A stretch of DNA of 64,000 nt, from the NCBI GenBank assembly GCA_004154925.1, contig QJNS01000283.1:30598-94597 (forward strand), written 5' to 3'. The stretch comes from Monosporascus cannonballus (taxonomy: Eukaryota; Ascomycota; Sordariomycetes; Xylariales). The notes beneath the pieces were generated by a model that saw nothing but the letters and a program-made list of their open reading frames with translations, did no database searches and was not told the DNA's origin. Positions 48,158-62,530 of this stretch are shown here, piece after piece; within the stretch, counting starts at the first letter, position 1; every line of letters begins with the position of its first letter. The position numbers and the translations under genes are program-made.

Positions 48158-50975
48158 TCACAGCGTCAACGTCCCCCTAAGCGGCAAGTCCCGGCTGCTC
48201 CCGCCAACATAGACGGCGAACCTCTGTCCGCCCCGGGGCAGGCGCCAGCGCTGGGCCGCGACGTCCCAGACGCTAAGGTCCCGGCGCGTGAGCTCGAAAT
48301 CGACGGTGGCGCTGGCCGACGCGTTGAGGAACGGCTTCGCGAACCCGCGGAGCTGGCGCGCCGGGACCCCGGGCCCGGGGATGCCGACGTAGAGCTGCGC
48401 GACCTCGGCCCCCGCGACGCCGCCCGTGTTGGCCACGTCGGCGCGCACGGCCGCGAGCACGTCCCAGAGGTCGGCGGGGCCGCCCTCGCGGACGGCGCCC
48501 GTGGGGTACTCGGCGATGTCATCCCCCCCGCCGCCGCCGCCGTTGGTACTGGTGCTATTGCTGCCGCGCCGCCGCTCGATACGCAGGTTCGAGTACTCGA
48601 ACGTCGTGTACGAGAGGCCGAAGCCGAACTCGAAGCGGGGCGTGACGTTGCGGGCGTCGAAGTGGCGGTAGTCGATAAAGACGCCCTCCTCGGAGAAGTC
48701 GGACTGCGGGAAGCGGGCGAAGCGCCCCCCCCGGCGGCTGGGGCCCAGAAGGGCGCCGTAGTCGCTCTCGTTGCGGGCGACCGTGTACGGCAGCTTGCCC
48801 GAGGGGTTGGCGTCGCCGTAGAGCAGGGCGACGAGGGCGCGGCCGGACGCCTCGCCGGGCAGGTGCGCGAGCAGGACGGCCGTCACGTTGGCGTGGTCGA
48901 ACCAGGGGTCCACGAGCCGGGCGCCCGCGTTGTGCAGCACGACTACGGTGTTGTTGCAGCGGTCGGCGACGTGCCGGACGAGCCCGTCTGTGTAGTCGTC
49001 GCGCAACCCCGGGCGGTCGTAGCCCTCCGAGGCGTACGCGTTGCCGATGACGAGGCAGGCGTCCGAGCCCTCGGCGACGTCGGGTTCGGGGCTGAGGAAG
49101 TCCCAGAACAGCGCCGTCCCGTCGTCGTACGCCCGCGCCGTGAGCGCGTCGAACGGGGAGCTGACGGACGCCGGCGTCACGGCGCCGGAGCCCCCGCCGC
49201 TGAAGAGCGTCCCGTTGGGCGCTATCGCCGACCAGTCCTTGTCGACCTCGCCGGCGAAGCCTGCGGAGACATCGCGGCCGAGGTATGAAGACTCGCCCCC
49301 GAAGGTCCAAGCGGCTATGCCCCCGTTTATCTTGTAGTTCCACTGGTCGGGACTCCTCGCGGAATAGCCAAAGATTGAGAGCATCTTCGGCCTTTTGAGC
49401 GGCAGGGCGTTTCTGATATTCTTGACGAGAACGTGGCCTTCGATAGCGCCGTCGAGGAGGACCCGCTGGGACGAAACGTTCCTCGCATCCACGATGCGGT
49501 GCGCCTTTGCCAGATCCGGTGGCATACCGACACCGGGTTCGGGGAAGTCTCTCTCTTGCCCCATCTGATACCACGAGGCGATGATTCTGGTCGCCATGTC
49601 GTCCAGCCGTTCTTCCGGAATCGACCCGTTCTTCACCGCTTCCGTGAGCCTATCTCCCCAGAGTTCCGAGTTGGGCATCACCATGTCCATGCCGGCCAGG
49701 GCCGTTGCTACTCCGGCGTGTATAGCGCCCCAATCTGATGTTACCGCGCCCTGGAAGCCGAGCTCGGTTTTGAGGAGCCCGTTCTGGGCCTTGCTGTTTG
49801 CGCAGCCGTACGAGTTGTTCACGCGGTTGTAAGAACACATGATATTACCCGTTCCCGCGTGCACGGCATCCTGGAATGGCCTGTTTTGTAATTAGTAGCC
49901 GTAAAGGGAAGCGCTGGCTTCAACTTGCCAGAGATACAACTCATGCATGGTTTTGTCGTCGATATTAGAAGAGACCGCCTCGACGTCATCATGGGGCATG
50001 CGGTGAGTTTCTTGCTCATTAGCAATGAAATGCTGGTAATCACGCCGTCAACTCGTGTTCCCCTATCGTAGCAAACGACATCACGTACCTTCGTGCTGGT
50101 GATGACCCCCTGAGACTGTATGCCCAGGATGGTCTCGTAGGCGAGGGCCCCGCAGAGATAGGGGTCCGCCGCGAACCCCTCCCAGTTCCTCCCTCCGGCC
50201 ACCACGCGGCCGAGGGGCCCGACGACGGGGCCGAGCGCGATATTCACGCCCTTGACCCGGAACTCGAGGCCCATGCTCTCCGCGCGGCTCCTCGCCAGCG
50301 CCCTGTTCCAGCTGGCCCCGACGTGGATGCCGCTGGGGAAGCCGCTGACGAAGTCGGTGGCGCGGACGCCCTGCCCGGCGTCGCTGAGGCACAGGCCCGA
50401 GAAGTTGAGGCGCGGTATGGCGGCGATGTTGCCGGAACAGCCGTTCAGCGTCCCCGATGAGCCGGTGGACGACCTAATGCCGGACACGAGGCCCACCTGA
50501 TATTTATCAGCCGGTCGCTTTTAACCCGGATCACTGCGTGCGTCTGGGAGGTCGACTGACTTTCTCCTCTATGGTGAGCTGTTTCACGAACGCGACGGCC
50601 CTGCTAAACGAGTCCGCCCACGGTCCGACGCCCGTCATTGCAGCTGACACACCATTAGGTTAGCCTCTATGCCATTCTTTGCAGCGCGACGCGGGTCCTA
50701 AACTCACGGGAGGGATACACAGGCTCGGATTGGCCATAGAAATAGGTATCGTCGGTTATAAGATCCTGCGCATCTGCCCCACCCGCAACGCCGTCGTCGT
50801 CGCCGCTGCTGTTCCGCAGAGCCAGGAGGCCGAGCAGGCCGAAGAGAGGCAGGACGAGCAGGGCGACGAGCAGGGCCGTTCCGCGCTTCCTCTGCAGGAT
50901 GGGGAAGCGCCGTTTCAGTCTCCCGAACCAGCCCGTGTCAGGCGGGGCGGAGGTCTGCATCTTGGGTTCCGACAT
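48158..50975 (-). CDS. GH3 beta-glucosidase with N-terminal membrane anchor
   Basis: Five exons: 50975-50708, 50643-50561, 50496-50089, 50032-49929 and 49880-48158, giving 861 aa. It should release terminal glucose from cello-oligosaccharides or other beta-glucosides. Residues 1-31 are basic, 32-53 form one transmembrane helix, so the enzyme is a type II membrane protein with the catalytic part outside the cytosol. GH3 features: [15 protein letters not shown], the [10 protein letters not shown] loop, and the nucleophile Asp337 in VTSDWGA. The second GH3 domain has [11 protein letters not shown] and [24 protein letters not shown] fibronectin-III-like C-terminal domain ([12 protein letters not shown]) closes the protein. 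Intron 4 starts with GC (GCAAGT...CAAAACAG, 49928-49881), a GC-AG intron; no GT donor keeps the conserved HELYLWPFQDAV. Intron 2 has a less usual GTCAGT donor. The last exon is very GC-rich. Confidence 0.93.
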
Positions 50976-53183
50976 CTGGGGAGTATATGAGAGGAAAGTG
51001 TAGTGGTGCGACCTGCAAGCGGTTTGCTTAAGGGCGATGGAATCAGAGAATCAGAATGCTCTCTACAAGCTCGCTATAGCGTCATTTCGGCCCCTGGGCT
51101 TAGGATTTTGAGTTAACGGAGCTCCGTAGTCAGAGGGGCCGATGACAGCTGTGGTATTGATAGGCCGTGGCCCTTCAAAAGAGGGTTCAGGGTTTATTAA
51201 CCAGGTATGCCAGATTCCAGGGGAGCAGCTAGTAGTAGCAAGCCGAGACAACGCAGTTTCCGCTGTGCAAGTAACCTCAAGCCGTGCAGAAGGGAAGGGA
51301 CTTTTGTCCAAAGCGCATCAACTGGCAAGTGCTCACAAAATACAGATCTAAACCTGAAGACTACATACGACAAACCACAGCCAACCCACTCCATGTGATG
51401 CATGGGATGTCAACAATAGCAGAAGCTGACAGTCTCCCCCGTGTTTGCCTTCTGTATACTGGGCTTGGGGGTTGCCGGGCTACCTAGTAACGACGGATCT
51501 GCAGTGGGTCCTCGATCCCCGTGGAGCCCCCTCTGGGCCAGTAACATTAGCGCCCATTTTTCTCTCTTTTTTTTCTTCGCGGGCAACCCCAACGTTGCCC
51601 AGTCCGGTTGGCTGCACCCCCCCGCAGATGCGGGGAGAGCGAGCGGGTCCCTGAACGCCCGCGGAGCGGGGTGGTACGAACTGGCAACGCCAGAACAGAT
51701 GGCTTGAGCCACGCGACGGGAATATTTTTTTTCTGCGCAGTACTTAGTGACCATGGCTGCCATCGTGAAGGTTAAGAAATACGACTTAGGTGGGGGAGAA
51801 TATCAAGCGACAGCCGAGAGAGTTAGTTCGCCTAGTCTCGTCTACCTAATGTAGGAACGGGATCCCGTAATTGTGTTTAGCAGCAGACTATCGCGAGAGT
51901 TCCTTCGTTTCCCGACCGGTAGCTCTATACTACCTGCATGCAAGTATCCTCATACAGTTAGTTCATGTCGGAGGCCAGCCACAGCCACGTGGGTAATTCC
52001 CGGATTTGAAGCGCACCAGTCAGTATGGGTGTGGTCCGGTCGCCCGGCGGTTTTCATTACTATATATGCAGACGGTATGATGCTCAGGGTCCTTCCCACA
52101 CTTTAGGCCGTCTATTACAGACGATATGGGAGTCTTACGACGAGTGGTTCCAGGATAGTTCCAATGTGGGTCAAACCACATTCTAATCGAAGCTCAAATT
52201 GCCGCACATGAATTGCCGCACACGGGGTGCCGCCAGTCGGCTCTCTGACATGGGAAGTCGTTTACATCAGAAGAATTCCGTTTAGGTGAAGCGGAAGCGT
52301 GGGCTGTGATAGTAGCCGCGATGTTGCTGAAGGTGAACCTAGTTGGGCTCTACAGGTTACGATATTCCCCGATCCCCCCATATCATCTTCCGCACTTAGC
52401 ACGACTGGTAGCTAGAACACGTCGAGATACCCCCACAGCATGACGAATGAATTTGGACAGGATGTATTTCCCCACCAGTATTCCCATAGTATCTAGCTAC
52501 TATCGAAGGGCTTTCAGTATCCTTTCAACAAGCCCACCAACCACCCTTCTTCCTATATACGAGTTGTTCCCATCCACTGTTCTCGTTCGTCATCGCATTT
52601 CCAGATCCCCCAGAAAGAAAACAAAAAAAGGGACCAAAATAAAACCGTAGCCGTCGCCAGGCATTTGATATCGAGTCGTGAACAAGGAATCGTGACATGC
52701 CGCAAAAACAAATCGAAACCGCTCCAATGCCACAAATGATTTGGCCCAGTTCACCCCGGAGACTAGGCCCGACTTCAGAGAGTGACTGGATATGCATGCT
52801 AGGAGTGCATGCCGAGACCCTTCAGGCCCCGAGCGACGATTATAGGCCGAGTCGGACGGTTATTTTGTAATTATATAGACAATGTAAGGGAATCGATGTG
52901 GGATATGATCCGGATTATGGAGAGAGCGGAGCGGGAGGAACTGGCAGGCGGCGGGCTCGTGGGGCCAGTATCATCGACAATCGATGGCAGCACGGCTCTT
53001 TCCGCTATATCCTTTAATATGTTCAGTCGCAGTTCGCGGGCAAGCCTCAGATGGGTTGCAGAATGGGAATGCCGAACCCAACAGTCTGGAGTAGGGCCGA
53101 AGGGATTCGTCTCGAGGAGGCGTCGTGTGGGAGGGTTGCGCTTGCAACCCGCAGTCTTGAAATGGGCGTCGAATACAGACGAC
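50976..53183. other. gene-free interval
   Basis: Between the start of the GH3 gene and the stop of the G-alpha gene (both minus strand); it should hold the GH3 promoter and the G-alpha 3' untranslated region. No reading frame is supported. Confidence 0.5.
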
Positions 53184-54683
53184 TCACAGTATCAGCTGCT
53201 TCAGGTTGCGTTGGATGATCATATCCTGCACAGAGCCCATCGTAATCTTGAGCAGGTTCGTGTCCGTGGCATTGGTGAAATGCCCATAGATCTCCTTCTC
53301 CGGATTCCGGTTCAGCGCCCGGAATTTGTCCATGAAATACTTGCTCGCCTGCTTCCAATCGTCTGCGGGCCCCTGGTAGTCGACGAAGCCGTGCGCGGTG
53401 ATCGGGCTCGATGCAATCTTTTCCTTGAACAGGTCCATCTTGTTGAGGAAGAGGATCAGGGCTGACTTGGAGAACCAGTGGGAGTTCGCGATCGACTCCC
53501 AGAGCATCAGTGCCTCGTTCATTTGGTTCTACAACGCCGACGTTAGACAATGCCGCGAAAGCCCTCCTCCGTTACATGGCACAACTTACACCATCCTTAT
53601 CCTCAACCAAGCACTGGTCGTAACCGCTGATCGCAACCAAGAACATCAAACAGTTGACGTTCTCGAAGCAGTGTATCCATTTCTTCCGCTCGGATCGCTG
53701 ACCGCCGACATCAAACATTCGGTAGGTCAATTGGCCCAGGTCGAAAACCGTTTCGGTGATACCGGTCGTCTTTAATCGCGACTGTAAAAGATCCTGATCC
53801 GTGGGGATGTAGTCTTTCTGCCAAAGACGGTCGAGGTCATCGCAGAAACTCGAGAAGTGTTAGCTACGTACGACAAGGGATAACTGATTGGCGCGGGAGC
53901 TTGGGAACATACTATGCGAGGTTATCGTGAAGAGCGTATTCGTTGCCCTTGAGGGTGGCCTTCTGCACACCGGCGTCGGCCCAGAGGGACTTTATCGGCT
54001 CGAGGTACTCCGGCGGCAGCGAGTCGTTGGGCGATATCTCGTGGTCAACAAGTAGGAGCGCTTGGTTCTTCTGTTTATGAATAGTAATCAGTATCGCTTC
54101 TAGAACTGGAGTCGGAGGGACATGTCGGGAGGTTCCCCGAGAAAAAAAAAAGACATTGTTCTTTATCCCCCAGATCAGGACACGGCGGGTAGAAGCGCGT
54201 GTCGCGACGATCCCTGGAAAGTTCTATCACAACTTACCTCGTTTTCCTTGTTTTTGAATTCAATATTGTTTTCATTCATGGCATCAAAGATGACTCGCAT
54301 CGACTGGACGACGTTGTTAAATACTACGGGTTTCCATTCCAGCTTCTCGCTCTTGGTGAAGCCTTGTGCATAGATCAACCTCATCTGCTTGAGGACCGTA
54401 GACTTGCCGGACTCTCCGGCGCCTAAATACATTAGTCACGGTTAGCTACTCTTCATACTTTTATCATTGTTTAAGGCTATTTTCGCCAAGGTACGGTCCC
54501 CCCGCTTGGTTGAGGTTTGAGACAGCGGCACGCGGTGAGACAACGACTAATAGAACAGAGCGTACCTAACAAAAGCAGCTTTACCTCTCTAGCCAGACGT
54601 TTCTCATCTTGGCGGATAACCTTATCGAGCTCTCGCGATCGGGCAGCGCCCTCCTCCTCCGTCTTCCTACTGCTGAAACACAT
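53184..54683 (-). CDS. gna-2: heterotrimeric G-protein alpha subunit, group II (GNA-2-like)
   Basis: Five exons: 54683-54566, 54422-54238, 54070-53913, 53848-53590 and 53528-53184, giving 354 aa, the usual size. It binds and hydrolyses GTP and relays signals from seven-helix receptors. Nucleotide-binding motifs are all present: GAGESGKS (residues 40-47), the TGITET switch I, DVGGQ switch II, NKMD and the TNATDT loop. The C terminus is [11 protein letters not shown], without the Cys four from the end that marks pertussis-sensitive group I subunits. The N terminus is MCFSS: no Gly2, so no N-myristoylation is expected, but Cys2 could be palmitoylated. Sequence character (MCFSSRK start, [19 protein letters not shown]) places it in fungal group II, like Neurospora GNA-2. 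The first in-frame ATG that yields this N terminus is used; all introns are GT-AG and keep frame. Confidence 0.95.
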
Positions 54684-57600
54684 CGTCGCCAGGGCGGCCA
54701 AGTATCGCGAATTGAAAGGCTGCACTAAGAGGCGATTTCAAACGAGTAAATGAAAACGGCGTCGGCGAAGAGGGGACTTTCGAGCGCCTTTATATTCGAT
54801 GGACCTTAGGATGGGTGGAAGTTGATGTCGCAAGGTGGGACAAGTGAGATGAGAAAGAGGCGCGGGAGGTAGAAAGAGAGAAAGGCAAAGAAGTCCCAAG
54901 TCCTGTTAGCCTCGCGGGGGCAGGTAACGCTTATTCTGTGTGATAACGGTGGATGACAATTCAGCGTCGTATTGGGATCGTAAACAGCAGTCGGGACGTC
55001 TTTCAGGGGGGGCCGGCAGAAAACGTGGGACCCAAACGGCCGAATGAAAGTACCAATCCCTTCCCCAATTGATTATTAATTGCGGTCTGTCACAGATCTA
55101 ACAACGAAGACGTAAAAGCAAGGTCTTTGCCAGAGCTTGACCGGATAGGGCTGAGAAGGCTGACTGGCAGCAATTCGGCACCTGCAAATCTTGCTTAGAA
55201 GAGCAACGGGTGGGTGAAAAATAGAATATTAAGGAGGCATCAGAAACCAAGGGCAGTATAGAGCTCTCAAGACTATACCTATTGTTGAGAGAGTACGGTA
55301 GGGCCACTATTGGCGGACCGGAAGCCCACTGGGATCCCTACAAGTAGGTGCCTAAAGCTGTTAAGGCTGCTAAGATTAGCCTGGCTGGGTAACTAAGATA
55401 TACATACCCAGGGAATGGTGCATTCCTAGTCAGCAGCAGGACGAACCCCTTGCCGGCTCTTATGCACATAATACAGGTCGTGGGGGCATTTACTGTTAGT
55501 TACCTCCCCTAACTTACTATAATACCCATTATAGGTTAGTTAGGCAGGTTCCTATAAATTCCCTGTAAGGCACAACATGTCAATTTGAGCCAGCGTCGGG
55601 AAAATTTCGACCGTCTATTCGATAACTGGACTTTGCCCGTCTGGAAGGATATTGTATGGGGAATTACAGCTGATGGGAAAAGATATGGGAACATAAACCG
55701 CTAACCCGCCGTGGCATATGGTCAGCTGGTGGACGTAGCTAGCAGTGAATCCCCCTGCGACCTGTCAGTTAACCTAACCTGCCCAGCTGCTCGATCGAAC
55801 AGATGAGTACAGAGCCTAGCGCCGACCGTCGTTTTTAGTTTATGTATTTAGCATGTACCTAGACGAACTCAGCGTCGTAGTGGGCCGTTCAGCTTGAAAT
55901 AGTCTGCATCACTACCGAACCTAGAGGCTTTCAGACTCGACGCCACACTGTGAACTTTTCCGAGGCACTTCCGAGAGTTACGTACATCTGGACCGTTGCG
56001 AGTATAGGATAGGAGACTCTTCTGTATTCTTCCAATATTCGCCAAGGTACGCCTGGTATGATGGTGCATCCGTTATGAAGTTTACCTGCTAGACAAGGGA
56101 TAGGTGTTCCCTACGAAGTATAAGGGCTTCTTACTCCCTTAATATGATAGGCAACATAGTCGCCTCATGTATTCAAGACTTGTGCCACGGTTACCGAACT
56201 GGTGGCTGTAAGTTAATCGCCCTCTTGCGAGATCTATATCGGAAATAATTGATGCTCTTATACTATGTACCGGAGCTGATAAACGTATGTAGTTCGCTCG
56301 GGTGGCGGGCTAGGAATCAGAGATCAATTCGATGTCAATGTAGGGGGGTAAAGGCCGTAAAAGGCCCTGGCCCACAGCCTTCGAATGCTCCTAAAAAGCA
56401 CGTGTCTCAACTGGCAGGCAGCCCATGCAACCCAAGCAGTCTATGAATTGACTTGGCCGGCCCTTCAGTAGGTACAATTGGATGTCGGCTGCAGCTGGCT
56501 GCATACTCTGCCTGGATGCGGCATGCAGTTGATTCACTACTTACCATTTACTACCCAAAACCTCGTGTATGATACAGCCAAAATATGCAACCATCACCCA
56601 TGTCGGCTGTCTCTGATGCTGGGAATGATTGATTTTCACCCAATCCTTTCACTTGGGTCCACCCTGCGACTTTCGGTACATGTACGCTGAAGGATCAGTC
56701 CGTATGTCACATCGATGTTGACGAAGTCCTCCATGAAGACCGAAGACGTATTCGTACGCAGAGGAAGTTAAGGGAGTCCCTAGCCGGAGGGGCATGATTG
56801 GTCAGTGTCTGACGGACAGATTAGAAGATCCCGTGCAGAGTGTAAACCGCCTTGGACGTGAGTGCGAAATGGACAGGCCCAAAAAGGGAAGGTACGTTGA
56901 CGGCAGAGCGAGAGACATGCCTTGGAAATTTTGAATATAGTCGGTAGCATCTCTAACCCGCCGTGAGAGGCGATAAGCCGGCTTGCCCCGGGTCATGAGA
57001 ATTTAAAGACAGCGGAGCCTCCGACACATGGCTTCTACATGCTTAGTAGAAAAACGCGGCTTGCGGGTGGGTCCTTTTTGGGGGCTAGGCATGGGGACTG
57101 AAACCTGCTAACCTCGTGTGTGCATCTGCTTTTGTAACTTCGGCGAACCTTGACGCTAGGTCCTGCACATTGAAATTTGGACGAAATTTTTAGTCGGTCT
57201 CATATATACGAGAACTTCCTCTTCCTGATCACGGAATCCCGTGGTTAGACAACTGAGATAATAATCCAGGTCTACTTAGCATTGCTGAACGAAGGCGTCC
57301 GGGCAGACCAGGTTCATGAGAATTCGCAACCAAAAGACCGCCATCTTCGCTACCTGTTCACCCGAACGATTCGCACAAATTACTGCAAATGGGAAGAACT
57401 AGGCCCATTCGATGTCTCTTGGTTCATTCTGCTGCTTCCATTTATGCACCATGGACCATGATTACCGATGTTTCTCTGTGGAAAGAGCCGCTTGATGGGC
57501 TACCTAGTTAATTCTGGAGCTTGGCAAGCACGCCCGGTTAAAATTCTAGAAGCTCTTAGTCGTAGCATTAGTCGTTTCGTCGAGTACGGTTTGGACCGAC

Positions 57601-58802
57601 AGATTTGGTGCCCGACCAGTCTCCCGGGCTACTACGTTTCTCGGCATTAGGGCTAACTGGTTGTAAATACCTGGAAGAGATGACCTGATCCTGAATGCTA
57701 CCAGTCACGTGAGCTGTCTGTCCACTTGCGCTAAAGATGACAACTCTGCTCTGTAATGCTAACTTCGCCAACTTTCGAATACCAGCACATTATATGTCGA
57801 CTGAATCACGAGGCTGAGAGTATTAACACAGATACGTAAAGGAACCGTGGTGACAGGGTGAGCCAGTTAGCTGGGCCCGACACCAATTACGGGGAGGTCT
57901 ATCCCGGAATCCGGAACGTGTACGCGCGCCTCGAGGATATGTCCTGTAGATCGCGAATCACTCGAGCCTTCGTGGGTACTTGGTCCCCTTGCCTAGCCTT
58001 TCCCTTTGGTCTTATGTAAGACCGGCGTGTATATTCTATTGAAGAGCTGATGTAGGATACACTCAGAACGAGAGACATAAGGGGCACTAGTATAAGAAAC
58101 AATTGGTAGTAAACGGCACATTCCTGGGAATCGTCCAGGTGAGAGAGGCTTTACGGTGCCATCAATGAAGGGATTGCGCTGCTCCTGATGGCTTTAGATG
58201 GTACTTGCGGGTAGTTCCGGCTCGACACTCCGGTAGTTTGTGCCCCTTCGCCGGAGACGGTTCCGGTGTTAGCAGCCCTGGTTTGGCGGCTGCAGGGGGT
58301 CAAATCAAGGGGATCAAATCAAAATCGCGGGAGAAACACGAGGACTTTCCCCACCCGTACGTCTCCAGGCAATCATCGTCTATGCCGATGCACGAACCAG
58401 CCCCAATAGTGGTGATAATACTCTGTAAATGTCCACGATTTGCTCTCTGCAACCGAAACGCGAGAATGAACCTGTTAGGTGCAATTACTTCATAACAGTA
58501 ATATTTGGGTCGGTTCATGCATAGTTGCCTCAAAACCACGGCTCTTATCCGCTTTATTAGGCACGAATCGGGCAATCTACAGCGGCTCTCTGCGGTAAGC
58601 CGTCTAAGGGCCCCTCATCTCGAAAATTTTTACCATCATTAGAAAAAGGGCTAGCAGCTTTTAGCCTTGTAAATAGAAAGCGAGAATTTGGAAATTCCAG
58701 TTCTCTTGCATCTTTTCGACAATTCGGTCATTTGCGATCGTCCTTCAATTATTTCGTCGTGTTTCTGCTCGGCAAGCGTTGAGTATTCACACGTCTCGCA
58801 GG
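54684..58802. other. gene-free interval
   Basis: Four kb between the divergent G-alpha and spermidine synthase genes. Only short open frames (below 100 codons) with no recognisable domain. Composition is slightly more AT-rich toward 55300-58700 than in the gene-dense middle. No tandem repeat stands out. Confidence 0.5.
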
Positions 58803-60160
<1,358 letters not shown>

Positions 60161-60735
60161 AGCAATCTTCCATGCGGAGTTGGTAGAAAAGGCTTGAGAC
60201 AGGGCGCGTCTTTTGGGGTCTACTACGGCGCAGCCTTACGAGGATACATATAGGTGCCTCAGCGCATAGTCTCAGACGCTTCTTACGGAGAAATGGGCGC
60301 GACTAGATATGGCACGAAGCCTCAAGAGCCCCCTGAGGTTTCTTGTGGCATTGATGACCTGAAGCTCTGGTGGGAATTCACCGTAAAGAGAAAAGCAGTC
60401 TTAGATCTAGGCAGAGTAGTGCCTGAAATCAGCCCAGACTAGCTGAAGGTCAAGCTGAACTCAGCCTTCTGCAAATGAAACTCGACAGCAAGAGGCCGCC
60501 TTAGGCACAAAATGATACGTTACAGTTGCGTAGGCGGGTTTTTCATTGGCTCCGATGCAATCGTTCTGCACAGCCCTGACTTCTGAGAAGGCAATCTCTC
60601 TTGATGTTCCCAGCGCGAACACAGCCTGCAGCGTATTCTGACTCTAGCATTTTCCTTATTCGGTTTCTTCGCTAGTGAACGACAATACCTGCGACTTCCA
60701 TTCTCATACCTGTTAGAAAGCTCAGCATCGAAGCG
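60161..60735. other. intergenic region
   Basis: Holds the 3' untranslated region of the spermidine synthase gene and the former promoter of the decayed gene that follows. Nothing else is supported; a 62-codon open frame at 60254-60442 has no recognisable domain. Confidence 0.5.
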
Positions 60736-62530
60736 ATGACCGAACCGTTGTCCACGATGGCAAGTGTCATCGCTCTTTGTCAAGCCGCCACCACTATTTT
60801 AAAAGGTTACCAGGTCGTTGCGAGCCTGCCCAAAGCGCCCGCCGAGTTCCGTGACTTATTGAACGATGTAAGGCTTCAATTAGCTTATCTATGCATTCCA
60901 GTTATATGCGTCCACAACTACTTACTCGAGATCAGTTAACCACAAGCTATGCGTACATAGGCAGCTAACTGGCGCTACGGCCCCTACATCGCCGTACCCG
61001 AATCCCGAGCAAAGTTACATAATGATGGTGTCACACTTACTAAGGAGTAAATGCACAGCTCTTGAGGCTATATTGACTTGTAGGAAGCTAGGAAGCGTTG
61101 ATCCCACTTGCTGTGGGTGATCCACTGGTATAGGGCGTTTGGGCTCCGATATTGCTGCCCAACAGAAAGGGGGAGCCCTTTCCACGACGGATGGTGATCG
61201 GCGAGTTTGAGACGCGTATAGGGGAGCTGAAGATGATCTCGGAAAAGGTCGCTAGCGAAACAAAAGGACCTGAGGATAATGGACACTTGCGTATCAGGAC
61301 GCTTAAGTGGTGGCACTTCAACCAAGACCAGATCCGTCAACTGCGCGATGCCATGCTTCGGGCCAGATTAGCTGTGGGAGAAGGGCTCCAGATTCTAAGG
61401 TCATCGCAATCGTAAGTTACAGCCACCACTTATTGATAGCTGACTGACTTCGAAGCGTAGCCTTGATCAAGGCCGTCTCATCGTCCACATCCAGTCCACA
61501 ATGAAAACGATCTTAGAAACCAACCAGGAGATACGGCTAGCGCTAACTCAGGTCCGCACGAATGACAAAACAAATGCAACTAGAAATATGCCCAAGATGG
61601 GGTTAGCTGGCTCCTTTGCCGGCGTATCACTCCTCTAAACCGGCAAGCCTAAGTTCCATTCACAAGGGAACCCGCCTATGAAATCGAAGCCATATTCCAG
61701 GGCCGGCGCCCGTGAAGATGCAAATGCCAGTGACACAAGGTCCAGACCTCCCAGAGCCCGGACTTGCTTTCGAGTCTCATAGGGAAGCTCGTACTGCCCT
61801 ATAACATGACTCCGGTACGGAGGAAAACCATCATGCACTTTAGCAACATGTCGCCAGGTGCCAAAAAATATCCGCGAGACTCCAATACTTTCCATTTCGA
61901 ATCCTGGACCGCGCAGCCTTGGTATCCTTTGCAAGCCCAAACTTCTTGTTTGGGCTGCAAATATATTTTTTTATCACATAGTCCCATATAGTAGCGCTCT
62001 GTTCTGGGCGGTTAAACAGAGACCTTTACCTAAGTTGCAGCTCCTCTTCTCGACTCTGTTGCTTCGCTGATGGACATGGATGAAAATGGAGCAAGCCTCC
62101 TTCGCTTGAGTCTAACGTTTAAGCAGCTTCTAGTATACGACCTGCTAAGACATTCAAATAGGTGGCTATCAGTCTTGAAGCTTGGCCTATTGCGAAATTT
62201 CTCCTAGTTCATGGGGCAGACGTGACTCTGCGCGACAAGTTTGGAATGTAGGCTTTAGCCAGCAAAGCTCTCCAATTAATGTAGTAGCTAGGAGATGTAA
62301 CTCACCAGCGTTATATTTCAAGGGGCTTGCTCTTCAAAAGGGCGGATTTCTCAGTTGGACGGCCTTCGTATCGGCCAATGTATACTCAATGCTGAGGGAC
62401 CATAATGATCCCGATTCAATGCTCATTTACAATGCCGCTGCGGGAAATACAGAGATGGATCTATATACGGTCGTTAGTCTTGCGCCAGCGTCTCTGAATA
62501 TACTGGTTAAGTATAGTGTGACAGTTAAGC
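60736..62530 (+). pseudogene. decayed STAND-like gene: PigL_N-type domain and ankyrin remnant
   Basis: Intact relatives are fungal STAND/NACHT or ankyrin proteins, thought to act in self/non-self recognition. The start is well kept: MTEPLSTMASVIALCQAATT, then KGYQVVASLPKAPAEFRDLLND (60736-60867), the N-terminal helical domain also called PigL_N, followed by a plausible GTAAGG donor. Further coding islands in the same order are LTGATAPTSPYPNPEQSYIMM with SKCTALEAIL (about 60964-61075, ended by a stop), ELKMISEKVASETKGP to LAVGEGLQILRSSQS (about 61226-61412) and, across a GT-AG intron, LDQGRLIVHIQSTMKTILETNQEIR (about 61462-61540). Much later an ankyrin unit, KFLLVHGADVTLRDKFGM, ends in TAG (about 62195-62249). 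Frame changes and stops separate the islands, and no NACHT P-loop is seen. The position next to the AT-rich block suggests RIP or neutral decay. Confidence 0.72.

Noticed and set aside
48555..49574. Alternative 339-codon frame on the GH3 strand
   Set aside because: Shadow frame of the GC-rich last GH3 exon; Arg/Pro-rich composition, no domain.
57468..58575. Small open frames upstream of spermidine synthase
   Set aside because: Below 100 codons, no family resemblance, no splice-linked extension.
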